This document shows positions 35,201 through 48,147 of a stretch of 64,000 nucleotides of DNA, piece after piece. Within the stretch, counting starts at the first letter, position 1. The number at the start of each line of letters is the position of its first letter. The notes below the pieces were generated by a model that made no database searches, was not told the DNA's origin, and saw only the letters and a list, made by a program, of their open reading frames with translations. Both the position numbers and the translations under genes were made by a program. The DNA is taken from contig CP136061.1 of the NCBI GenBank assembly GCA_032622095.1, positions 237,880,609 through 237,944,608 on the forward strand. The letters are read 5' to 3'. The stretch is from Siphonodentalium dalli. Taxonomy: Eukaryota > Mollusca > Scaphopoda > Gadilida > Siphonodentaliidae.

Positions 35201-37888
35201 TCAAGTCGATAGCTCCACCCGTTTCCGAGATCTGGTCTGCGCATGCGCGAAGCTGGCGTCGCACGGGCTCGGCGACCCGATAAAATTCGTATCCGGGGCA
35301 AGATACATTCACATACCAAATTTCAAGTCGATAGCTCCACCCGTTTCCGAGATCTCGTCTGCGCATGCGCGAAGCGGGCGTCGCACGGGCCCGCCAATAC
35401 GACAACGTCCACCGTCTGGTCAAACTACAAACACGTACCAATTTCGTCCCGATCGGTCGAGAATCGTAGATTTGTATAAATGACAAACAAACATACAGAC
35501 AAACAAACATACAGACAGAGGTCTTTAAAATATATGAGATACTAGCCGATGAGCCCGACGTTGTCCGGGCTATTCAAAAACCAAATTTCAAGTCGATAGC
35601 TCTACCCAGCCCGACGTTGTCCGGGCTATTCAAAAACCAAATTTCAAGTCGATAGCTCAACCAGTTTCCGAGATCTGGTCTGCGCATGCGCGAAGCTGGC
35701 GTCGCACTGGCTCGGCTACCCGATAAAATTCGTATCCGGGGCAAGATACATTCACATAGCAAATTTCAAGTCGATAGCTCCACCCGTTTCCGATATCTCG
35801 TCTGCGCATGCGCGAAGCGGGCGCCACACGGGCTCGCCAATACGACAGCGTCCACCGCCTGGTCAAACTACACACACGTACCAAGTTTGGTTCCGATCGG
35901 TCGAGAATCGTAGATTTGTATAAATGACAAACATACAGACAAACATACAGACAAACATACAGACAGAGGTCTTCAAAATATATATGAGACTAGCCGATGA
36001 GCCCGACGTTGTCCGGGCTATTCAAAAACCAAATTTCAAGTCGATAGCTCCACCCGTTTCCGCGATCTGGTATGCGCGTGCGCGAAGTCTGCGCATGCGC
36101 GAAGCTGGCGTAACACGGGCTCGGCGACCACATAAAATTCGTATCCGGGGCAAGATACATTCACATACCAAATTTCAAGTCGATAGCTCCACCCGTTTCC
36201 GAGATCTGGTCTGCGCATGCGCGAAGCTGGCGTCGCACGGGCTCGGCGACCCGATAAAATTCGTATCCGGGGCAAGATACATTCACATACCAAATTTCAA
36301 GTCGATAGCTCCACCCGTTTCCGAGATCTCGTCTGCGCATGCGCGAAGCGGGCGTCGCACGGGCCCGCCAATACGACAACGTCCACCGTCTGGTCAAACT
36401 ACAAACACGTACCAATTTCGTCCCGATCGGTCGAGAATCGTAGATTTGTATAAATGACAAACAAACATACAGACAAACAAACATACAGACAGAGGTCTTT
36501 AAAATATATGAGATACTAGCCGATGAGCCCGACGTTGTCCGGGCTATTCAAAAACCAAATTTCAAGTCGATAGCTCTACCCAGCCCGACGTTGTCCGGGC
36601 TATTCAAAAACCAAATTTCAAGTCGATAGCTCAACCAGTTTCCGAGATCTGGTCTGCGCATGCGCGAAGCTGGCGTCGCACTGGCTCGGCTACCCGATAA
36701 AATTCGTATCCGGGGCAAGATACATTCACATAGCAAATTTCAAGTCGATAGCTCCACCCGTTTCCGATATCTCGTCTGCGCATGCGCGAAGCGGGCGCCA
36801 CACGGGCTCGCCAATACGACAGCGTCCACCGCCTGGTCAAACTACACACACGTACCAAGTTTGGTTCCGATCGGTCGAGAATCGTAGATTTGTATAAATG
36901 ACAAACATACAGACAAACATACAGACAAACATACAGACAAACATACAGACAGAGGTCTTCAAAATATATATGAGACTAGCCGATGAGCCCGACGTTGTCC
37001 GGGCTATTCAAAAACCAAATTTCAAGTCGATAGCTCCACCCGTTTCCGCGATCTGGTATGCGCGTGCGCGAAGTCTGCGCATGCGCGAAGCTGGCGTAAC
37101 ACGGGCTCGGCGACCACATAAAATTCGTATCCGGGGCAAGATACATTCACATACCAAATTTCAAGTCGATAGCTCCACCCGTTTCCGAGATCTGGTCTGC
37201 GCATGCGCGAAGCTGGCGTCGCACGGGCTCGGCGACCCGATAAAATTCGTATCCGGGGCAAGATACATTCACATACCAAATTTCAAGTCGATAGCTCCAC
37301 CCGTTTCCGAGATCTCGTCTGCGCATGCGCGAAGCGGGCGTCGCACGGGCCCGCCAATACGACAACGTCCACCGTCTGGTCAAACTACACACACGTACCA
37401 ATTTCGTCCCGATCGGTCGAGAATCGTAGATTTGTATAAATGACAAACAAACATACAGACAAACAAACATACAGACAGAGGTCTTCGAAATATATGAGAT
37501 ACTAGCCGATGAGCCCGACGTTGTCCGGGCTATTCAAAAAACAAATTTCAAGTCGATAGCTCTACCCAGCCCGACGTTGTCCGGGCTATTCAAAAACCAA
37601 ATTTCAAGTCGATAGATCTACCAGTTTCCGAGATCTGGTCTGCGCATGCGCGAAGCTGGCGTCGCACGGGCTCGGCGACCCGATAAAATTCGTATCCGGG
37701 GCAAGATACATTCACATAGCAAATTTCAAGTCGATAGCTCCACCCGTTACCGAGATCTCGTCTGCGCATGCGCGAAGCGGGCGCCGCACGGGCTCGCCAA
37801 TACGACAACGTCCACCGCCTGGTCAAACTACACACACGTACCAAGTTTCGTCCCGATCGGTCGAGAATCGTAGATTTGTATAAATGAC
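32220..37888 (+). mobile_element. left arm of a 13-kb inverted HINE-like repeat array
   Basis: From the common flank (CTATCATTACAAACACAGGG, 32235) the arm contains three family G units (32339-32880, 32881-33662, 33663-34445) and a run of 122-bp-core elements starting at 34446, 35015, 35541, 35989, 36515, 36975 and 37501. All point to the right. The reverse complement of this arm makes up 37889-41325 and again 41400-45260. No frame here is a gene; all are translations of the repeats. Confidence 0.75.
35015..37500 (+). repeat. tandem triplication, units of 974, 986 and 526+ bp
   Basis: Copies start at 35015, 35989 and 36975. The second unit differs from the first chiefly by one extra 12-bp microsatellite step (ACAGACAAACAT). 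Near identity implies very recent amplification. The third copy runs into a different element at 37501. Confidence 0.8.
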
Positions 37889-40800
37889 AAGACTCATATA
37901 TATTTTGAAGACCTCTGTCTGTATGTTTGTCTGTATGTTTGTCTGTATGTTTGTCATTTATACAAATCTACGATTCTCGACCGATCGGGACCAAACTTGG
38001 TACGTGTGTGTAGTTTGACCAGGCGGTGGACGTTGTCGTATTGGCGAGCCCGTGTGGCGCCCGCTTCGCGCATGCGCAGACGAGATCTCGGAAACGGGTG
38101 GAGCTATCAACTTGAAATTTGCTATGTGAATGTATCTTGCCCCGGATACGAATTTTATCGGGTCGCCGAGCCCGTGCGACGCCAGCTTCGCGCATGCGCA
38201 GACCAGATCTCGGAAACTGGTAGAGCTATCGACTTGAAATTTGGTTTTTGAATAGCCCGGACAACGTCGGACTGGGTAGAGCTATCGACTTGAAATTTGG
38301 TTTTTGAATAGCCCGGACAACGTCGGGCTCATCGGCTAGTATCTCATATATTTTGAAGACCTCTGTCTGTATGTTTGTCTGTATGTTTGTCTGTATGTTT
38401 GTCATTTATACAAATCTACGATTCTCGACCGATCGGGACCAAACTTGGTACGTGTGTGTAGTTTGACCAGGCGGTGGACGTTGTCGTATTGGCGAGCCCG
38501 TGCGGCGCCCGCTTCGCGCATGCGCAGACGAGATCTCGGAAACGGGTGGAGCTATCGACTTGAAATTTGCTATGTGAATGTATCTTGCCCCGGATACGAA
38601 TTTTATCGGGTCGCCGAGCCCGTGCGACGCCAGCTTCGCGCATGCGCAGACCAGATCTCGGAAACTGGTAGAGCTATCGACTTGAAATTTGGTTTTTGAA
38701 TAGCCCGGACAACGTCGGGCTGGGTAGAGCTATCGACTTGAAATTTGGTTTTTGAATAGCCCGGACAACGTCGGGCTCATCGGCTAGTATCTCATATATT
38801 TTGAAGACCTCTGTCTGTATGTTTGTTTGTCTGTATGTTTGTTTGTCATTTATACAAATCTACGATTCTCGACCGATCGGATCCAAACTTGGTACGTGTG
38901 TGTAGTTTGACCAGGCGGTGGACGTTGTCGTATTGGCGAGCCCGTGCGGCGCCCGCTTCGCGCATGCGCAGACGAGATATCGGAAACGGGTGGAGCTATC
39001 GACTTGAAATTTGGTTTTTGAATTGCCCGGACAACGTCGGGCTGGGTAGAGCTATCGACTTGAAATTTGGTTTTTGAATAGCCCGGACAACGTCGGGCTC
39101 ATCGGCTAGTCTATTATATATTTTGGAAGATCTGTTTGTTTGTTTGTGTGTGTGTAATCGATGAACTCGAAAACGGCCGACCCGATTTCGATGAAACTTG
39201 GTATGTGGGGGTATTTTCGGGTCAGGAGTAACATAGGCCTATTGATTTTCAGATCCGAGGTCAACTTTTCACGTGCCGAGGTCAAATCTGTTTTTACGCT
39301 GTGTTACGGGACTTTCATTTGAGTTCGGTGCTTACAAATCGATTCGAAACAGCGCGAATAATAAAAAGCCAGTCATAATAATGACACTGTGAGAATCTTT
39401 CGTGTTTCCTCTTTCCAACGATATATAATGCGTATGTATCCGTTTTAGTTATCTGCCTCAATTATCAAGAAGAAGTGGTACTATCTTCCATCAGGATAAA
39501 AACAATGCGTAACTTCTATGACGTCGTTAGAGGTCATAAAGTTAGATCACGTTAACGCTTAACCGGCCGATGCATTTGACTGTTTCAGACGTCTTGGCGA
39601 TATCTCGGGCACCGATGGTAATTTATCTTTAAGTTGAAACTTGATAATTAATGAGCGTGTGTATATGAGGCGCGTTTATATACTTGAGTGGAAATCAAAT
39701 CGGGTTAAACTGGCGGATTTTTACGGACGAAATTTGATGCATAGGGTATCTCGGTATCCGCTGGGCCGATTTCCCGGTATCCGCTGGGCCGATTTCCACC
39801 ATTTTTGGGGTGTTGGTGTTTGACCCCACCTGACCTTGACCTTCAAAATGGTCAATTCAAGGTCAAAGCCCGGACGAAGTCGGGTCATCTTCTAGTCTAT
39901 TATATATTTTGGAAGATCTGTTTGTTTGTTTGCTTGTGTGTAATCGATGAACTCGAAAACGGCCGACACGATTTCGATGAAACTTGGTATGTGGGGGTAT
40001 TTTCGGCCGGGGGTGATATAGGCCTACTGATTTTCAGATCCGATGTCAACTTTTCACGTGCCGAGGTCAAATCTGTTTTTACGCTGTGTTACGGGACTTT
40101 CATTTGAGTTCGGTGCTTACAAATCGATTCGAAACAGCACGAATAATAAAATGCCAGTCATAATAATGACACTGTGAGAATCTTTCGTGTTTCCTCTTTC
40201 CAACGATATATAATGCGTATGTATCCGTTTTAGTTATCTGCCTCAATTATCAAGAAGAAGTGGTACTATCTTCCATCAGGATAAAAACAATGCGTAACTT
40301 CTATGACGTCGTTAGAGGTCATAACGTTAGATCACGTTAACGCTTAACCGGCCGATGCATTTGACTGTTTCAGACGTCTTGGCGATATCTCGGGCACCGA
40401 TGGTAATTTATCTTTACGTTGAAACTTGATAATTAATGAGCGTGTGTATATGAGGCGCGTTTATATACTTGAGTGGAAATCAAATCGGGTTAAACTGGCG
40501 GATTTTTACGGACGAAATTTGATGCATAGGGTATCTCGGTATCCGCTAGGCCAATTTCCCGGTATCCGCTGGGCCGATTTCCACCATTTTTGGGGTGTTG
40601 GTGTTTGACCCCACCTGACCTTGACCTTCAAAATGGTCAATTCAATGTCAAATCGGGTAAAACCGGATGGATTTCGACGGGTACTTTTGTCGGGTACTTT
40701 TGTTCGGGCACTGTGTTTTGGACGGGTCAAATCGTGACCCCACTTGACATTGGCCTTCAAAATAGACAATTCAAGGTCAAAGCCCGGACGAAGTCGGTGA

Positions 40801-41400
40801 CCTTCTAGTACTATATGTATATAGAAAAAGTTACAACGATGCAATGTGACGAATAATCAAGTAGATAGATACATTTTATTTATAAGTCGGAGGTAAAACC
40901 CACAAACACATACTATGAAGAGCTTTTGACCGACTGTATAAGGATAAATATAGTTTATATGTCGTTCATGTCTGACAATCTCCGGTGATTTGCATCACCG
41001 ATTGTGGTTGTGACTACATTGGGTCAATGTGCATGGCTATATGTTTATGACTATATATGGTGTCAATGTGTATGGCTATATGTTTATGACTATATATGGT
41101 GTCAATGTACATGGCTATAGGTTTATCACTATATGTGGTGTCATTGTGCATGGCTATAGGTTTATGACTATATATGGTGTCAATGTGCATGGTTATACGT
41201 TTATGACTATATTTGGTGTCAATGTGCATATGTCCGATAGTAGTTATTGTTATAAGTGTTCCCGGATCTAGGATACACTTCCTTTCCCCTGTGTTTGTAA
41301 TGATAGGGTTAATTGTATAGATAAACACACAGACAAACATACAGACAAACATACAGACAAACATACAGACAGAGGTCTTCAAAATATATATGAGTCTTGT
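37889..41400 (-). mobile_element. right arm of the inverted array, first copy
   Basis: The same element types as the left arm, all inverted: 122-bp-core copies 37889-39110 (including two tandem ~448-bp units with equivalent points at 37968 and 38416), family G copies 39111-40810, then a segment with the 39-bp minisatellite and the common flank at 41222-41325. The junction ATGACAAGACTCATA at 37888 is tail to tail; the same junction recurs inverted at about 41397 and 45332. Confidence 0.75.
41018..41225. repeat. 39-bp minisatellite, copy 1
   Basis: GTCAATGTGCATGGCTATA recurs at 41023, 41062, 41101, 41140, 41179 and (partial) 41218, an exact 39-bp step (13 codons, hence the open frames on both strands). 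The left arm lacks this block at the equivalent place (32310). Confidence 0.9.
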
Positions 41401-44400
41401 CATTTATACAAATCTACGATTCTCGACCGATAGGGACGAAACTTGGTACGTGTGTGTAGTTTGACCAGGCGGTGGACGTTGTCGTATTGGCGAGCCCGTG
41501 CGGCGCCCGCTTCGCGCATGCGCAGACGAGATCTCGGAAACGGGTGGAGCTATCGACTTGAAATTTGCTATGTGAATGTATCTTGCCCCGGATACGAATT
41601 GTATCGGGTCGCCGAGCCCGTGCGACGCCAGCTTCGCGCATGCGCAGACCAGATCTCGGAAACTGGTAGAGCTATCGACTTGAAATTTGGTTTTTGAATA
41701 GCCCGGACAACGTCGGGCTGGGTAGAGCTATCGACTTGAAATTTGGTTTTTGAATAGCCCGGACAACGTCGGGCTCATCGGCTAGTATCTCATATATTTT
41801 GAAGACCTCTGTCTGTATGTTTGTTTGTCTGTATGTTTGTTTGTCATTTATACAAATCTACGATTCTCGACCGATCGGGACGAAATTGGTACGTGTGTGT
41901 AGTTTGACCAGACGGTGGACGTTGTCGTACTGGCGGGCCCGTGCGACGCCCGCTTCGCGCATGCGCAGACGAGATCTCGGAAACGGGTGGAGCTATCGAC
42001 TTGAAATTTGGTATGTGAATGTATCTTGCCCCGGATACGAATTTTATCGGGTCGCCGAGCCCATGCGACGCCAGCTTCGCGCATGCGCAGACCAGATCTC
42101 GGAAACGGGTGGAGCTATCGACTTGAAATTTGGTATGTGAATGTATCTTGCCCCGGATACGAATTGTATGTGGTCGCCGAGCCCGTGTGACGCCAGCTTC
42201 GCGCATGCGCAGACTTCGCGCACGCGCATACCAGATCTCGGAAACGGGTGGAGCTATCGACTTGAAATTTGGTTTTTGAATAGCCCGGACAACGTCGGGC
42301 TCATCGGCTAGTCTCATATATATTTTGAAGACCTCTGTCTGTATGTTTGTCTGTATGTTTGTCTGTATGTTTGTCATTTATACAAATCTACGATTCTCGA
42401 CCGATCGGATCCAAACTTGGTACGTGTGTGTAGTTTGACCAGGCGGTGGACATTGTCGTATTGGCGAGCCCGTGCGGCGCCCGCTTCGCGCATGCGCAGA
42501 CGAGATATCGGAAACGGGTGGAGCTATCGACTTGAAATTTGGTTTTTGAATTGCCCGGACAACGTCGGGCTGGGTAGAGCTATCGACTTGAAATTTGGTT
42601 TTTGAATAGCCCGGACAACGTCGGGCTCATCGGCTAGTCTATTATATATTTTGGAAGATCTGTTTGTTTGTTTGTGTGTGTGTAATCGATGAACTCGAAA
42701 ACGGCCGACCCGATTTCGATGAAACTTGGTATGTGGGGGTATTTTCGGGTCAGGAGTAACATAGGCCTATTGATTTTCAGATCCGAGGTCAACTTTTCAC
42801 GTGCCGAGGTCAAATCTGTTTTTACGCTGTGTTACGGGACTTTCATTTGAGTTCGGTGCTTACAAATCGATTCGAAACAGCGCGAATAATAAAAAGCCAG
42901 TCATAATAATGACACTGTGAGAATCTTTCGTGTTTCCTCTTTCCAACGATATATAATGCGTATGTATCCGTTTTAGTTATCTGCCTCAATTATCAAGAAG
43001 AAGTGGTACTATCTTCCATCAGGATAAAAACAATGCGTAACTTCTATGACGTCGTTAGAGGTCATAAAGTTAGATCACGTTAACGCTTAACCTGCCGATG
43101 CATTTGACTGTTTCAGACGTCTTGGCGATATCTCGGGCACCGATGGTAATTTATCTTTAAGTTGAAACTTGATAATTAATGAGCGTGTGTATATGAGGCG
43201 CGTTTATATACTTGAGTGGAAATCAAATCGGGTTAAACTGGCGGATTTTTACGGACGAAATTTGATGCATAGGGTATCTCGGTATCCGCTGGGCCGATTT
43301 CCCGGTATCCGCTGGGCCGATTTCCACCATTTTTGGGGTGTTGGTGTTTGACCCCACCTGACCTTGACCTTCAAAATGGTCAATTCAAGGTCAAAGCCCG
43401 GACGAAGTCGGGTCATCTTCTAGTCTATTATATATTTTGGAAGATCTGTTTGTTTGTTTGCTTGTGTGTAATCGATGAACTCGAAAACGGCCGACACGAT
43501 TTCGATGAAACTTGGTATGTGGGGGTATTTTCGGCCGGGGGTGATATAGGCCTACTGATTTTCAGATCCGATGTCAACTTTTCACGTGCCGAGGTCAAAT
43601 CTGTTTTTACGCTGTGTTACGGGACTTTCATTTGAGTTCGGTGCTTACAAATCGATTCGAAACAGCACGAATAATAAAATGCCAGTCATAATAATGACAC
43701 TGTGAGAATCTTTCGTGTTTCCTCTTTCCAACGATATATAATGCGTATGTATCCGTTTTAGTTATCTGCCTCAATTATCAAGAAGAAGTGGTACTATCTT
43801 CCATCAGGATAAAAACAATGCGTAACTTCTATGACGTCGTTAGAGGTCATAACGTTAGATCACGTTAACGCTTAACCGGCCGATGCATTTGACTGTTTCA
43901 GACGTCTTGGCGATATCTCGGGCACCGATGGTAATTTATCTTTACGTTGAAACTTGATAATTAATGAGCGTGTGTATATGAGGCGCGTTTATATACTTGA
44001 GTGGAAATCAAATCGGGTTAAACTGGCGGATTTTTACTGACGAAATTTGATGCATAGGGTATCTCGGTATCCGCTGGGCCGATTTCCCGGTATCCGCTGG
44101 GCATATTTCCACCATTTTTGGGGTGTTGGTGTTTGACCCCACCTGACCTTGACCTTCAAAATGGTCAATTCAAGGTCAAAGCGCGGACGAAGTCGGGTCA
44201 CCATCTTCCATCAGGATAAAAACAATGCGTAACTTCTATGACGTCGTTAGATATCATAACGTTAGATCACGTTAACGCTTAACCGGCCGATGCATTTGAC
44301 TGTTTCAGACGTCTTGGCGATATCTCGGGCACCGATGGTAATTTATCTTTACGTTGAAACTTGATAATTAATGAGCGTGTGTATATGAGGCGCGTTTATA

Positions 44401-45340
44401 TACTTGAGTGGAAATCAAATCGGGTTAAACTGGCGGATTTTTACGGACGAAATTTGATGCATAGGGTATCTCGGTATCCGCTAGGCCAATTTCCCGGTAT
44501 CCGCTGGGCCGATTTCCACCATTTTTGGGGTGTTGGTGTTTGACCCCACCTGACCTTGACCTTCAAAATGGTCAATTCAATGTCAAATCGGGTAAAACCG
44601 GATGGATTTCGACGGGTACTTTTGTCGGGTACTTTTGTTCGGGCACTGTGTTTTGGACGGGTCAAATCGTGACCCCACTTGACATTGGCCTTCAAAATAG
44701 ACAATTCAAGGTCAAAGCCCGGACGAAGTCGGTGACCTTCTAGTACTATATGTATATAGAAAAAGTTACAACGATGCAATGTGACGAATAATCAAGTAGA
44801 TAGATACATTTTATTTATAAGTCGGAGGTAAAACCCACAAACACATACTATGAAGAGCTTTTGACCGACTGTATAAGGATAAATATAGTTTATATGTCGT
44901 TCATGTCTGACAATCTCCGGTGATTTGCATCACCGATTGTGGTTGTGACTACATTGGGTCAATGTGCATGGCTATATGTTTATGACTATATATGGTGTCA
45001 ATGTGTATGGCTATATGTTTATGACTATATATGGTGTCAATGTACATGGCTATAGGTTTATCACTATATGTGGTGTCATTGTGCATGGCTATAGGTTTAT
45101 GACTATATATGGTGTCAATGTGCATGGTTATACGTTTATGACTATATTTGGTGTCAATGTGCATATGTCCGATAGTAGTTATTGTTATAAGTGTTCCCGG
45201 ATCTAGGATACACTTCCTTTCCCCTGTGTTTGTAATGATAGGGTTAATTGTATAGATAAACACACAGACAAACATACAGACAAACATACAGACAAACATA
45301 CAGACAGAGGTCTTCAAAATATATATGAGTCTTGTCATTT
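41401..45340 (-). mobile_element. right arm, second copy (tandem duplication of ~3.5-3.9 kb)
   Basis: Equivalent points are offset by 3528 bp in the first part (39641 and 43169) and 3935 bp in the second part (40426 and 44361). The difference is one extra ~407-bp family G segment (43800-44210) that is present in the left arm and missing from the first right-arm copy. Sequence identity is very high. Confidence 0.8.
44953..45160. repeat. 39-bp minisatellite, copy 2
   Basis: Same array as 41018-41225, offset by 3935 bp and with the same internal variants, so it was duplicated as part of the large block. Confidence 0.9.
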
Positions 45341-46302
45341 ATACAAATCTACGATTCTCGACCGATAGGGACGAAACTTGGTACGTGTGTGTAGTTTGAC
45401 CAGGCGGTGGACGTTGTCGTATTGGCGAGCCCGTGCGGCGCCCGCTTCGCGCATGCGCAGACGAGATCTCCGAAACGGGTGGAGCTATCGACTTGAAATT
45501 TGCTATGTGAATGTATCTTGCCCCGGATACGAATTTTATCGGGTCGACGAGCCCGTGCGACGCCAGCTTCGCGCATGCGCAGACGAGATCTCGGAAACGG
45601 GTGGACGTTGTCGTATTGGCGAGCCCGTGCGGCGCCCGCTTCGCGCATGCGCAGACGAGATCTCCGAAACGGGTGGAGCTATCGACTTTAAATTTGGTAT
45701 GTGAATGTATCTTGCCCCGGATACGAATTTTATCGGGTCACCGAGCCCGTGCGACGCCAGCTTCGCGCATGCGCATACCAGATCTCGGAAACGGGTAGAG
45801 CTATCGACTTGAAATTTGGTTTTTTAATAGCCCGGGCAACGTCGGGCTGGGTAGAGCTATCGATTTTGAAATTTGGTTTTTCACGTTGTCCGGGCTATTC
45901 AAAAACCAAATTCCAAGTCGATAGCTCTACCCAGCCCGATGTTGTCCGGGCTATTCAAAAACCAAATTTCAAGTCGATAGCTCTACCCGTTTCCGAGATC
46001 TGGTCTGCGCATGCGCGAAGCTGGCGTCGCACGGGCTCGACGACCGATAAAATTCGTATCCGGGGCAAGATACATTCACATACCAAATTTCAAGTCGATA
46101 GCTCCACCCGTTTCCGAGATCTCGTCTGCGCGTACGCGAAGCTGGCGTCGCACGGGCTTGGCGACCCGATAAAATTCGTATCCTGGGCAAGATACATTCA
46201 CATAGCAAATTTCAAGTCGATAGCTCCACCCGTTTCCGAGATCTCGTCTGCGCATGCGTACACACGCGTACCAAGTTTCGTCCCGATCGGTCGAGAATCG
46301 TA
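45341..46302. mobile_element. scrambled HINE-like copies with head-to-head junction
   Basis: Copies in minus orientation (45341-45880) meet copies in plus orientation (45885-46302) at a head-to-head joint near 45883. A partial 150-bp unit is duplicated at 45600-45680. The plus-oriented copy is cut at GATTTG (46303-46308) by the Polinton-like element. Confidence 0.65.
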
Positions 46303-46308
46303 GATTTG
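46303..46308 (+). repeat. 6-bp target-site duplication, left (GATTTG)
   Basis: Part of CGTAGATTTGTATAAATGAC of the host HINE-like repeat. The same six bases follow the element at 58486-58491, after which the host repeat continues with TATAAATGAC. Confidence 0.85.
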
Positions 46309-47560
46309 AGAAGAATAGATGTCTCGTTACCCCCACATCTAAAAATAGAATTTGTGGGTCTAAAATTGGTTGTACTAAAATATTCCCAAAATATCAAAAC
46401 CCAAAAAAAAATTCAAAACTTCCAAAATTTATTTTTTCCAAAAAATTTCAAAAACCCAAAACTTCCAAAAAATTTCAAAACCCCAAAATTTCAAAAAAGA
46501 AAAAATTTCAAAACCCCCCAAAATTATTTCTCTAAAAAAAAAGTTTAAATAAAAAATTTATAACGAGTTTTCGGTTTCTGATAATCTCGATATTAAAAAA
46601 TGTCGAATGTTTATTAAAATTATTTGCGTGTAATATCTTTCGTTATTTTTTTTGTTCAAATATTTTTCATGAAATTATTAATCGATGTTTAGAAATAGCT
46701 TTATTGGACATTGTGACCATCGGTATGAATGCATACATTCCAGTGTTTATCGGACGCAGTTCATACATATATAATTGTCATACCTGAAAATAGACACCAT
46801 TACTCTTACATAAATAATAAAGAGCGTTTATTCTTAACTTCTCTATCCCAGATGAAGTTATTGAGTATATGACAGGTGTGTATTATCGTGAATTATTGGA
46901 AGTATTGAGATGTACTATCTTGAATCACGAGTGGACGAAAAGGGTAATGTGAAATTACAACCCCCAGAATGAATTGTCATATTCGATGGAACATATTATG
47001 TACAAGTAATCACACACGACATTGTGGGTAACAATGTGTCTTTCACACCTTGCTTTACCAAATGAATTCTATTATATTCCCGTTCACAGTTATATGCTGT
47101 TCAGAAAACATATCGATTTAATGTCTGAGCAGAATTAGTTGTTTAACGGGTTAGTATTAATTAAGGTTGATAAACTGTGTCATTGTTAGCATTAACACGA
47201 TAATTAGTTATCCAAAACATGCATACATATTACGTCCAGGTCGTGAGACACTCAATTATAGAAATTGCTTCGGTGTCATTGTTATAACAACATTACGTAA
47301 TAACCACTTATCACTCCATTCACACTTACGATCATTTTTTATACCGAAAACTCCAGTTAGCACCGATGATGTAACATTATATCACTGCTATTGTATCAGT
47401 TGATAGGTTCAGACAAGTTCGATGTTTAGAAAATAGATAATGTGCAGGTGTTCACTTGACAAGAGATTTTGTACACTCAATCACAGACCAACGTGATAAT
47501 ACCAGCCCAAATCCGATGTTTATCAAAAATAGTACAACTTCCAGTTGGTAATTACTCTTA

Positions 47561-48108
47561 CGAATGAAGAGCGTTGAACATATACGAAATTATTACACGA
47601 ATGAACTGAAATTTATATTTCACATCTTACCAACAACAGATACAGACATAGTCATAGTGTTATACTATCTTACATGTACCCATGCTATGACATCATTCGA
47701 AGGGGCAATACACTCAAGGAGTTAAAGTGACACGAAACAAGGGACGTGATGTAATATTGGTGTATGAATCTTAAAGGAACACAAGACACTCTAAAGGGAC
47801 ACTCATTATGAAGGAATGTTAACAATACAAGCGCACGAATGAAGAGCGTTGAACATATACGAAATTACTACACGAATGAACTGAAATTTATATTTCACAT
47901 CTTACCAACAACAGATACAGACATAGTCATAGTGTTATATTATCTTACATGTACCCATGCTATGACATACTTAAAGGGGGATAATGCACACACGGTGTGT
48001 GGAATGTTAAAGTGACACGAGGTAAGGGACGTTATGTAATATTGGTGTGTGAATATTAAAGGAGCATTCTCGCTATACAAACCCCCCTCCCCACTTATAG
48101 ATATATAA
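47561..48108. repeat. ~275-bp tandem duplication within the arm
   Basis: CGAATGAAGAGCGTTGAACA through ATGCTATGACAT is present at 47561 and again at 47836, followed in both by AAAGTGACACGA and GTAATATTGGTGT blocks. The mirror image is at about 56500-57050. Both copies lie downstream of the ATPase gene. Confidence 0.8.
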
Positions 48109-48147
48109 CGAAGACGAGAATAACATGTTGATGAAGTTTATTGAAAT

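Noticed and set aside
41014-41403. 129-codon frame with a 13-residue peptide repeat
   Set aside because: The 39-bp minisatellite is a multiple of three, so it stays open in several frames; no non-repeat coding sequence is attached.
34535-46303. Frames up to 200 codons in the inverted array (for example 36898-37443 and 45701-46303)
   Set aside because: Same cause: HINE-like repeat units and microsatellite read in frame. No start context, domain or single-strand bias.
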